Assembly (NCBI RefSeq): GCF_004770155.1
Contig: NZ_RQFA01000048.1
Coordinates: forward strand, 1-64,000
Source: Leptospira gomenensis
GTDB lineage: Bacteria; Spirochaetota; Leptospiria; Leptospirales; Leptospiraceae
Length of the DNA stretch: 64,000 nucleotides
Direction of reading: 5' to 3'
This document shows positions 57,453 through 64,000 of this stretch, piece by piece (positions within the stretch are counted from its first letter, which is position 1; each line of letters starts with the position of its first letter). The notes beneath the pieces were generated by a model, which was not told the origin of the DNA, made no database searches, and was given only the letters and a program-made list of their open reading frames with translations. The translations under genes were made by a program, and so were the position numbers.

Positions 57453-58862
57453 TCACGGTCCGGTCGCTACACAACGGATCGATCCTCCGGCGCCCTTTCC
57501 CTGATCAACGACGAGATTTCCGGCCCCGAAATCGACGATCCAAGCGTTTGCGGGAACGGTCCCCGTGCTGGAAGTCCAAAAAATTCCGGCCGGTGTGTTG
57601 GGAAAGTAGGTCGAGTTGATGGCGGAAATCGGAAACGTTCCGGTCAAGTCGGCGATGGAACGCAATTCGTTTATGGAAGGCAAACGCCAAACTCTTCCGG
57701 ATTGATTGAGGGAATTACAAGCCAACAAAGCGTTCTGCCAATCCGTAACGGTCGCGGCACCGGTCGTACAACCCGCTCCGCTCAAACCCGCGGGACATTT
57801 TACCCAGACCAAACCGGTATTTACGTCCGTTACGGTGGAATCTCCGTTATCCCGAAACAACGGCGTCGGCAATGTAGGACCTCCCACACAACGGGAAGGA
57901 TTGGGACCGACCGGGCCGGATTTCCCGTTTACCCCTTCCGTAAAAGAATCATACCAATAATCACCCGGAGCTCCAGCGACCGGTGTGGACGTCCAATGAC
58001 CCACACCGCTTGTATTCGGAAAAAAGGCGGCAAACGTAGCCGGATTCGTACCGTCATACAAAAGAATCGAACCCAATTCCTGCACCGTAGGCAATCTCCA
58101 ATCGGTTCGATTGGCGTAGGAAATCGTATTCAAATTCGCGCAAGCCGCGCTTCCCGTAGCCCAATCGGTGGAATTCGGGGCGCCGACGCAGGTCGCTCCC
58201 GCTTGCCCTTCCGCACAACTTTTCCAAACCAATCCGGTGCGATTGTCTGTCGTCGTATAATCGGTTCCGCTTACCAAAGTCGGTCCCGTAAAACTTCGAA
58301 TCGATCCGTTTTGCAACTGTCCGTCTTGCCCGGTTCCCGTACAACCGATCGGATTTCCGGCAGGGTCGAAACAAGTCGTTTGTCCTGTCTTCAACGGCAA
58401 AGGACCGAGAAAAACCAATTCGACGGAGGCGGAAACGAAACCGGAGGAATTTACCGCAGTTACGGTATAAACCGTATCCGAACCGGCAAAGCCGATGTAC
58501 GAACCCGAAAGAACTCCCGTGAGAGCGTCGATCGTCGCGCCTGCGGGAAGCGAAGGAAAAACGGAATATCGAAGCCCGCTTCCGATTACGGACGGAGTGA
58601 TCGAAAAGGGAAGCCCGTTGCCGACGATCGTCGGAGTGGAATACGTTAAATTACGGGGGGCGTCCGGATTTCCCGCGCAATACGGAATCGTGTTTCCGGA
58701 ACCTAAACTGACAAACACCGATTCCCAATAGGATTTGGATTCCGGATTACACGCGTTATCTAAGGATTTATTCTTACAACCGGCAGAAGCCGTCCAAACG
58801 TATAAGAACGAAAACGCACTCACAAGACGAACAACGTGGAAAAAAAAAGGCCGCAGTTTCAT
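57453..58862 (-). CDS. lipoprotein with Ig-like and two DUF1566 domains
   Basis: With the ATG at 58862 the protein has 469 residues, a signal segment (about 7-25) and Cys29 in SAGC. The first domain (about 60-150) is an Ig/cadherin-like fold with the typical PSLPAGATIDALTGVLSGS motif of bacterial putative-Ig repeats. Two DUF1566 (Lcl-type) domains follow, each with TGLVWKSC- or TGLVWVKC-like and WRLPT/WRLPS segments. A GTG at 58898 would add 12 residues that do not improve the signal. DUF1566 proteins are common Leptospira surface lipoproteins, but their ligand is unknown. Confidence 0.88.
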   Translation of the reverse strand: MKLRPFFFHVVRLVSAFSFLYVWTASAGCKNKSLDNACNPESKSYWESVFVSLGSGNTIPYCAGNPDAPRNLTYSTPTIVGNGLPFSITPSVIGSGLRYSVFPSLPAGATIDALTGVLSGSYIGFAGSDTVYTVTAVNSSGFVSASVELVFLGPLPLKTGQTTCFDPAGNPIGCTGTGQDGQLQNGSIRSFTGPTLVSGTDYTTTDNRTGLVWKSCAEGQAGATCVGAPNSTDWATGSAACANLNTISYANRTDWRLPTVQELGSILLYDGTNPATFAAFFPNTSGVGHWTSTPVAGAPGDYWYDSFTEGVNGKSGPVGPNPSRCVGGPTLPTPLFRDNGDSTVTDVNTGLVWVKCPAGLSGAGCTTGAATVTDWQNALLACNSLNQSGRVWRLPSINELRSIADLTGTFPISAINSTYFPNTPAGIFWTSSTGTVPANAWIVDFGAGNLVVDQGKGAGGSIRCVATGP

Positions 58863-58998
58863 AAATAATTTTTCCGTTCCGGACAGATTCCTCAACACTT
58901 ATATAGATGGAAAAAATCCCGTTTTACAATCAAGATCGGAAATCGCAAAAGGAAAATTTCGAAATTTATTTACCGAAACGAAAAATCGGATCGGGGTT

Positions 58999-59505
58999 TT
59001 AAAGGAAAAGGGACGTGATCCAAATTCTGAAAAAGAAACTGATCGGATTCATCATTCCGGAATCGGCAAAGCGGATTTTTCCGGTACGATCCAAAACGAA
59101 AAAAGAAGGATATCCCCCGACTTTCCATTCCCGAAGTAAAGACGCATCGGCGACCAAAACGTCGAACCGAAGATTGCGCTCCTGAACATACCGTTTGAGT
59201 TCCTCCGGATTTTCCCCTTCTTCGACGGAAACGAAACGAAAGCGTTGGCTGTCCTCCAGCAAATCCGCATACCACTTCACCAAAGGAAGATTGGTCGAAC
59301 AAACTCCGCACCAGGTCGCCCAAAAATACACGATCGAAACCTTGTTTTCCGATTCGAATTTTTCTCCCTGATACGGACGCAAAGTTTCCAAGGATAAACC
59401 CGGCCGTAAATCCGAAGCCTTAAAGATCGAAAGCGAAATCGTAATTCCCAAAAAAAGAAGAATCCAAACCAGAACACTTCCCGTCTTTTTTAAGATTTCT
59501 TGCAT
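58999..59505 (-). CDS. thioredoxin-like protein (TlpA/ResA type)
   Basis: A membrane-anchored thiol-disulfide protein of 168 aa. One N-terminal TM (about 10-28) acts as an anchor; the thioredoxin fold follows in the periplasm. The active site is W65-CGVC69 in [13 protein letters not shown]. The cis-Pro segment is [10 protein letters not shown] (about 133). Roles in cytochrome maturation or general disulfide reduction are typical. No obvious partner gene is adjacent; a UbiA-type gene lies 215 bp away in the same orientation. Confidence 0.9.
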   Translation of the reverse strand: MQEILKKTGSVLVWILLFLGITISLSIFKASDLRPGLSLETLRPYQGEKFESENKVSIVYFWATWCGVCSTNLPLVKWYADLLEDSQRFRFVSVEEGENPEELKRYVQERNLRFDVLVADASLLREWKVGGYPSFFVLDRTGKIRFADSGMMNPISFFFRIWITSLFL

Positions 59506-59606
59506 ATACTTTTCTTCGGATTCGTTCCGAAAACGTTACGCGAAACCGCGTTTCCAATCCGAAAACGTTCCGTTTTTAGAACTCCGCCGTTTCCAGGAAA
59601 CGGACG

Positions 59607-59684
59607 ACTTTGTAAAACCGAACGATCCTTGCAGGTGAAACAACCGTTTCAACCCGGGAGATTTTGCAAAGCCGAACGATCCTT
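59607..59684. repeat. 54-bp-spaced imperfect direct repeat
   Basis: In the 215-bp gap 59506-59720 two 24-bp segments (59607-59630 and 59661-59684) match except for a few bases, both containing CCGAACGATCCTT after TTTGYAAA. The gap also has a hairpin of CCGTTT and AAACGG arms (59588-59602). The TTTGTAAAACC start resembles the reverse complement of a piece of the 62-bp array at 41661. It may be a degenerate relative of the repeat family. No gene is seen here. Confidence 0.5.
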
Positions 59685-59720
59685 TCGAAGTCAGCGGACG
59701 TCTCGCCGGACGCAAACGAA

Positions 59721-60620
59721 TCACAGATCGAATCGAATTCCCTTACCGAAATCGGAATACATAATTACGATCACCAAAATCACCCAAATCACTCCGGAGA
59801 CCAATACGTATCCGTCGGAAAGGATCGCTTTGGTGGGATTGTGTCCCATATTTTTGATATAGATGATGTACAAAGAACGAAAGATCGCGTAGACCACGAC
59901 CGGAATCGTATAAATCATCCGATCGGTTCCCAAGTTGGCGATCGTCGTGGAACTCGTTACGTACAGGACGTAACTCATCAAGGTCATCGTCGCGACGATT
60001 CCGAGCATCATATCCAGAAAACTCGTGGAGTATTCGTCGAGGATTTTCCGATGACCTTTCGCGTTTCCTTCCAAAATGATAAGCTCCCCTCTTCGTTTGG
60101 AGAATCCCCAAAACAAGGCGAGCATAAACGTACACAACAACATCCAGGAGGAAAACGTCACGTGGATGACGACCGCTCCCGCGATGGCGCGGATCACGAA
60201 TCCGATACTGATGCTCATTACGTCCAGGATCACCATATGTTTGAGAAACTTACTGTATAAAACGTTAAAGACCAGATAAAACGTCACCAATCCGAAAAAG
60301 GAAGGATGTAACAGATAGGATAAAATCAAGGACAAAGGAAGAATGATCGCGGTGATGAATAACGCAAAGGAAGGATCCAGTTTTCCGGACGCGAGAGGTC
60401 TGTGTTTTTTTTCGGGATGAAGCGCGTCCTCTTTGCGATCCAGATAATCGTTCACCACATACTGACAACTCGCCACGAGTGAAAAAAGAAAAAACGCGGC
60501 CATTACCCTTTGCACGGATTCGAAGTCGGTCAATTTTTTTGCGAAGATAATTCCAGCAAAGAGGATCACGTTTTTGATCCACTGATGAAGCCGGAGCAAT
60601 TTCAGATACTGGAGGAGCAT
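59721..60620 (-). CDS. UbiA-family prenyltransferase, DPPR-synthase-like
   Basis: A polytopic inner-membrane enzyme (299 aa, about eight TMs). The first Asp-rich motif is NDYLDRKEDALHPEKKHRPLASG (about 58-80), with the Asn-Asp-x2-Asp-x3-Asp layout that in this branch binds phosphoribosyl pyrophosphate; it resembles decaprenyl-phosphate phosphoribosyltransferase (Rv3806c-type). The start LLRLHQWIKNVILFAGIIF is typical of that group rather than of ubiquinone UbiA. It would make polyprenyl-phospho-pentose, a donor for GT-C enzymes. This fits the GT-C cluster 3 kb away but is inference. It lies 98 bp after eutC. Confidence 0.85.
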   Translation of the reverse strand: MLLQYLKLLRLHQWIKNVILFAGIIFAKKLTDFESVQRVMAAFFLFSLVASCQYVVNDYLDRKEDALHPEKKHRPLASGKLDPSFALFITAIILPLSLILSYLLHPSFFGLVTFYLVFNVLYSKFLKHMVILDVMSISIGFVIRAIAGAVVIHVTFSSWMLLCTFMLALFWGFSKRRGELIILEGNAKGHRKILDEYSTSFLDMMLGIVATMTLMSYVLYVTSSTTIANLGTDRMIYTIPVVVYAIFRSLYIIYIKNMGHNPTKAILSDGYVLVSGVIWVILVIVIMYSDFGKGIRFDL

Positions 60621-60718
60621 ACTCGGTTACAATCGCCGCCGACCCTCAAATCATCAAGGAAAATCCAAGAGCCCAGTCGAATCCGGAGTAACATCCGGAC
60701 GCAGACCGAAACGCGACC

Positions 60719-61501
60719 TTATTCTTCTTTTATAAGATCGAATCGGGAACCGTCCGAAAGCGAGGAAGTTTCCTCGTCCTTCAGATGGATTCCGGAAAGT
60801 CGTTTTTGAAGGGCGAGATTCAAAAGATAGGATGCCTTGCGGGAAGCGTCGGCGAACGACATTCCGCCCGGGCGAATATTGGAAATACAATTCCTACGTT
60901 CGTCGGTAAGACCGGGAGAAGGTCGATACGTCAGATACAAACCCAGACTATTTTCCGTGGAAAGCCCCGGACGCTCCCCGATCAAAACGATCGAAGTTTT
61001 GGCCTTCCAAAAAGCGCCCACCTCGTCGCCGATCGCGACCCTTCCGTTTTTCACGACTGTGATCGGGGCCGTTTTGATCCGCAAACGTTGGAGGGATTTC
61101 AAAAAAAATTCCAAAAACGGAAGAAGAGAATCTCGGATCGCACTCGCGGAAAGCCCGTCCGTCACTACGAGACTCAGATCGAATTCCTCCGAAAACTTAG
61201 GATCGGATTCCTTGAATTTTTCGAGGGTTTGAAACCCCTGTGCGGAAATTTTTTTCCCGAGATCCGGCCGTGCCAGATATTCCTCCCGAGAAGAAACCTT
61301 GGATCGGATTTCTACGAAGCTCAGATTCCGATCCGACAAAAAATCGAATACGTCCCGAAAATCGACCGAGGCCCAAACCGCGTCCCGAGCCCGCGCGTGA
61401 TCCAAACGAAACCGCAAAACTTCCCGCGTGGGAATCGAAACCCCGCAACGTCCGAGTCCGATGCGAGCCGTGGTCCAACGTTTCCATTCTTCCCAATCCA
61501 T
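60719..61501 (-). CDS. eutC: ethanolamine ammonia-lyase small subunit
   Basis: The light chain of the adenosylcobalamin-dependent lyase that cleaves ethanolamine to acetaldehyde and ammonia. Signature segments are TTARIGLGRCGVSIPTREVLRF near the N-terminus, FDLSLVVTDGLSASAI (about 120), VLIGERPGLSTENSLGLYLTY and the Cys-containing CISNIRPGGMSFADAS. Length 260 aa is usual. It begins one base after the eutB stop (TGA-T-ATG), so the two are translationally coupled. No eut shell, eutA or regulator genes are in the window. Confidence 0.95.
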   Translation of the reverse strand: MDWEEWKRWTTARIGLGRCGVSIPTREVLRFRLDHARARDAVWASVDFRDVFDFLSDRNLSFVEIRSKVSSREEYLARPDLGKKISAQGFQTLEKFKESDPKFSEEFDLSLVVTDGLSASAIRDSLLPFLEFFLKSLQRLRIKTAPITVVKNGRVAIGDEVGAFWKAKTSIVLIGERPGLSTENSLGLYLTYRPSPGLTDERRNCISNIRPGGMSFADASRKASYLLNLALQKRLSGIHLKDEETSSLSDGSRFDLIKEE

Positions 61502-61502
61502 A

Positions 61503-62891
61503 TCAACCCGCCAAAGTTTCCAAGTCCGGTAGAAGAGCCGTGCGATTTTTCTGATCCGACGGAATCAAACGGGAATCCAGGATTCCCCTTTGCAAAAGCC
61601 ACGTTTCGAACTCGGGAGCCGGTCGAAGACCGAGCGTTTGACGCAGATACAAAGCGTCGTGGAACGAAGTGCTTTGATAAGAGAGCATAACGTCGTCCGC
61701 TCCGGGAATTCCCATGATATAATTACAACCCGCCACACCGAGAAGAGTGAGTAACGTGTCCATATCGTCCCCATCCGCTTCCGCGTGATTGGTGTAACAA
61801 ACGTCCACTCCCATAGGAAGACCGAGAAGTTTTCCGCAGAAATGATCCTCCAATCCGGCCCGAAGAATTTGTTTTCCGTTGTAAAGATATTCCGGTCCGA
61901 TAAAACCCACGACCGTATTTACGAGCAACGGGGAAAATTCCCGCGCCACCGCGTAAGCCCTCGTTTCAAGGGTTTGTTGATCCACGTTCCAGTGGGCGTC
62001 CGCGGAAAGACCCGCGCCTTGACCGGTTTCGAAATACATCACGTTGTCGCCTAACGTGCCCCGATTCAGGGAAAGCGCGGCTTGTCTCGCTTCGTTTAAC
62101 AATTTCAAGTCGATTCCGAAACTTTCGTTGAGTTTCTGACTTCCGCCGATGGATTGAAAGACCAGATCCACCGGCGCGCCGCGATCGATCAGTTTCATCG
62201 TGGTGGTCACGTGGCTCAAGACGCAACTCTGAGTGGGAATTTCGTATTTCCGAATCAGGGCATCCAAAAGATTCAAAAGAGAATGTACCGAAGGAAGATT
62301 ATCCGTCGCGGGATTGATTCCGATCACCGCATCCCCGCTTCCTAAAAGAAGACCGTCCAAAATTCCCGCGGAAATCCCTTTGAGATCGTCGGTGGGATGG
62401 TTGGGTTGAAGACGAGTCGCCAATCTTCCGGGAAGGCCGATCGTATTTCGAAATTTGGTGACCACGCTACATTTTTTGGAAATCGCGATCATGTCTTGGA
62501 TCGAACAAAGTTTGGAAACCGCGGCGGCCATTTCCGGAGTGATCCCGGGAGCGATCTTTCGCAAAACCTCGGAATCCGTTTTCTCATTCAATAAGAATTC
62601 TCTGAATTCTCCTACGCTCAGTGAAGAAATCGGCGCAAAAGCGATCGGATCGTGACCGTCTAGGATCAAACGAGTGATCTCGTCCTCCTCGTAAGGAATC
62701 AATAGTTCTTCTAAAAATAAGGATAAGGGAAGCTCGGCAAGAATCATCTGAGCCGCAACTCGTTCTTCATAACTCAACGCGGCAATACCTGCTAAGATAT
62801 CTCCGGAGCGAAACGGAGTTGCCTTTGCGAGAACGCCTTTCAGATCCGAAAACTGATAGTGTCGGTTTTGAATTCGAATTTGATAATCCAC
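61503..62891 (-). CDS. eutB: ethanolamine ammonia-lyase large subunit
   Basis: The heavy, catalytic chain of ethanolamine ammonia-lyase, which acts with adenosylcobalamin. The TIM-barrel segments GLPGRLATRLQPNHPTDDLKGISAGILDGLLLGSGDAVIGINP and the later NTVVGFIGPEYLYNGKQI are diagnostic. The C-terminus has CYTNHAEADGDDMDTLLTLLGVAG. Length 462 aa matches. It starts at GTG and is directly followed by eutC. Leptospira can make or take up B12, so the enzyme can work without microcompartment genes. Confidence 0.96.
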   Translation of the reverse strand: MDYQIRIQNRHYQFSDLKGVLAKATPFRSGDILAGIAALSYEERVAAQMILAELPLSLFLEELLIPYEEDEITRLILDGHDPIAFAPISSLSVGEFREFLLNEKTDSEVLRKIAPGITPEMAAAVSKLCSIQDMIAISKKCSVVTKFRNTIGLPGRLATRLQPNHPTDDLKGISAGILDGLLLGSGDAVIGINPATDNLPSVHSLLNLLDALIRKYEIPTQSCVLSHVTTTMKLIDRGAPVDLVFQSIGGSQKLNESFGIDLKLLNEARQAALSLNRGTLGDNVMYFETGQGAGLSADAHWNVDQQTLETRAYAVAREFSPLLVNTVVGFIGPEYLYNGKQILRAGLEDHFCGKLLGLPMGVDVCYTNHAEADGDDMDTLLTLLGVAGCNYIMGIPGADDVMLSYQSTSFHDALYLRQTLGLRPAPEFETWLLQRGILDSRLIPSDQKNRTALLPDLETLAG

Positions 62892-62933
62892 GGCCAGACG
62901 TTCTTCTTTTTAAATCGAACTGCAACCAGAATT

Positions 62934-63332
62934 TCAATAAGCCTTCGCTCGTTCCACATCCGTATGAAGAAAATCTTCTCCTTTGAATAACAAAGGAGCT
63001 TTTTGATCCTTCGCAAGAGCGTAAGCAAAACAATCTCCAAAGTTTAAACCCGCCGGATGTCCGCTTCCTTTTCCAAAATCCTTATAGGCTTCTCGCGCCA
63101 ATCGAATTTGCTCGACCGTCACCGGCTCTAAGCTGATCTTTAATTTAGCCAGAGCATCGTCCAATAAACGGGAAAGAACCGGATCCTTAAGTCGATCCGT
63201 TCGAACCGCGGCTTCCAAATAATTCGCAACGGACATTCGAGAATTCGAGTTAGAAATGATGGCTAAGACGAATTTCTCTTGCTCTTCCTCTTGGAGGAGA
63301 ATCGCCAGCAAAGCCGAAGTATCCACTATCAA
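62934..63332 (-). CDS. vapC: VapC-type PIN-domain toxin
   Basis: A putative RNase toxin of a type II toxin-antitoxin pair. The PIN acidic residues are Asp4 in MIVDTSALL, Glu40 in NYLEA and Asp100 in [12 protein letters not shown]. Length 132 aa is typical. It starts at TTG, overlapping the antitoxin stop codon by 4 bp (TTGA), so it depends on translation of vapB. It lies 42 bp before eutB in the same direction, but is probably a separate module. Target RNA unknown. Confidence 0.93.
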   Translation of the reverse strand: MIVDTSALLAILLQEEEQEKFVLAIISNSNSRMSVANYLEAAVRTDRLKDPVLSRLLDDALAKLKISLEPVTVEQIRLAREAYKDFGKGSGHPAGLNFGDCFAYALAKDQKAPLLFKGEDFLHTDVERAKAY

Positions 63333-63586
63333 TCCGGCAACCCTTCTTCATTGTAGAGTTCGTCCCCATGATCTAAAGAAGAAATCGGTTGTCGGATCCG
63401 CTCACGAAAACGACGAGAAATCTCGTTTATCTCATCCAAGGAATAATGTACGTTCAGATTATGTTCCATACGTTCCAACCTCTCCCGCAGTGAATTTGTA
63501 ATTGCCTCAGTCAAAGTTTCGCCGGTCAAACTGGCCAACTTTCTCGCCAATGAATCGGTTTCCGGATCTTTGATGCTCAATGCCAT
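63329..63586 (-). CDS. vapB: VapB-type antitoxin (Rv0623-like)
   Basis: An 85-aa antitoxin. The N-terminus [33 protein letters not shown] is typical of the VapB/Rv0623 type with a DNA-binding N-terminal part; the C-terminal part wraps the toxin. The gene is first in the pair and overlaps vapC by 4 bp. A palindrome at 63606-63621, just before the start, is a likely site for VapB or VapBC autoregulation. Confidence 0.92.
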   Translation of the reverse strand: MALSIKDPETDSLARKLASLTGETLTEAITNSLRERLERMEHNLNVHYSLDEINEISRRFRERIRQPISSLDHGDELYNEEGLPD

Positions 63587-63605
63587 ATATACTTCTTCTC
63601 TCTTT

Positions 63606-63621
63606 GTATATACTTATATAC
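63606..63621. promoter_or_regulatory. putative VapBC operator palindrome
   Basis: GTATAT and ATATAC arms flank a 4-base spacer (ACTT on the plus strand), a perfect 6-4-6 dyad. It lies 20 bp upstream of the vapB start codon and overlaps the A/T-rich stretch where a -10 box would be. Toxin-antitoxin operons of this kind are usually repressed by their own complex at such a palindrome. Confidence 0.6.
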
Positions 63622-63843
63622 CCCATTCCCCTCTCGTCAACTTTTTTTTCGTCTTTTGCTCCCTTCTTCCAAACCCCGGACCGGAAATCGGATTCTCATT
63701 TTGTGAAACGCGAGGGCAAGAACCGTTCTTCAAGATACGTTCTCGGAAAACGAATTCGAATTCGGATGGCGGAAAATTTTCTTCGAAAAAACGAAACTGA
63801 AAAGTTGTATTTTGAATTTGAAAAAGGGATTCGTGAAGAATTC

Positions 63844-64000
63844 TTAACCGACTTGAATCTTAAGACCGTCGTCCTTACTTCCGAGATCACCCAAACCGGA
63901 ATGTCCCGTAAAAGCGATCAACAACGTGAACGCTCCGATTCTTCCCATAAACATCAACGCGATGTAGAGCAATTTTTCCACGTCGTTGGTATAAGGCGTA
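63844..64000 (-). CDS. TrkH/KtrB-family potassium transporter, 3' end (partial)
   Basis: The window ends inside this gene. The last 51 codons before the TAA (63844-63846) can be read from 64000 leftwards. They encode [20 protein letters not shown], then [13 protein letters not shown] and the end LKIQVG. The [15 protein letters not shown] piece matches the C-terminal membrane helix of TrkH/KtrB proteins; compare [15 protein letters not shown] in the ktrB gene at 11431. It is a second member of the family in the genome. The 257-bp gap up to vapB shows only the vapB operator region. Confidence 0.85.
   Translation of the reverse strand, partial: TPYTNDVEKLLYIALMFMGRIGAFTLLIAFTGHSGLGDLGSKDDGLKIQVG

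Noticed and set aside
61503..62891. A eut microcompartment operon
   Set aside because: Only eutB and eutC are present; neighbours are a UbiA-type enzyme and a toxin-antitoxin pair.

Overview
The window looks like chromosome of a spirochaete of the genus Leptospira, probably a P1 (pathogen-related) species. The reasons are the gene content: a DUF1564 protein, three paralogues of the LA_3751/LA_3752 putative glycosyltransferase family, DUF1566 and other lipoproteins with short spirochaete-style lipoboxes, a tandem cyclic-nucleotide-binding protein, an hrcA-grpE-dnaK-dnaJ operon behind a CIRCE element, and intergenic arrays of a GTRTGAGTTCCCRCA motif. The species cannot be read from this sequence. 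No tRNA, rRNA, insertion sequence, prophage or CRISPR array was seen.

Layout. 0-4.5 kb: a 57-bp tandem repeat array, a lipoprotein, a small zinc-binding protein, a TPR-like exported protein, a two-cNMP-domain regulator and an AlkA-type glycosylase. 4.5-6.2 kb: a lipoprotein gene lying between two identical 127-bp GC-rich elements. 6.3-17.9 kb: GDP-mannose dehydratase, MATE exporter, adenosine-deaminase-family enzyme, a KtrB/KtrA-like potassium system, aldo/keto reductase, an unknown 509-aa protein, and a compact rppH-globin-acylphosphatase operon. 18-27 kb: SET-domain protein, alpha/beta hydrolase, GDPD, outer-membrane-like protein, phasin-like protein with a clear promoter and two operator-like dyads, a lipoprotein, and a MAF/MptE-like protein next to a PASTA penicillin-binding protein. 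27.6-32.5 kb: heat-shock operon ending in a strong terminator. 32.5-41.6 kb: oxidoreductase, AlgH-like protein, cysteine-rich exported peptide, DUF1564 protein, FtsX-type ABC exporter, and a zinc-ribbon peptide in front of leuS. 41.6-46.8 kb: a 62-bp repeat array and a five-gene minus-strand run (tail-anchored protein, HATPase-like protein, threonine synthase, SPFH-SHOCT protein, helical protein). 47-57.4 kb: three GT-C-like membrane glycosyltransferases, three acyltransferase-3 proteins and a type I signal peptidase. 57.4-64 kb: unknown protein, DUF1566 lipoprotein, thioredoxin-like protein, a UbiA-type prenyltransferase, eutB-eutC, vapBC, and the 3' end of a second TrkH/KtrB gene.

How genes fit together. 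The strongest groups are hrcA-grpE-dnaK-dnaJ, ktrB-ktrA with an upstream coupled membrane protein, rppH-globin-acyP (overlapping or 3 bp apart), the ABC ATPase-permease pair (4-bp overlap), eutB-eutC (1 bp apart) and vapB-vapC (4-bp overlap). The 47-57 kb cluster, with the lipid-linked-sugar-type UbiA protein 3 kb beyond it, is the best candidate for a poorly described envelope glycan pathway. The four intergenic GAGTTCCC arrays and the duplicated 127-bp element are the most striking noncoding structures.
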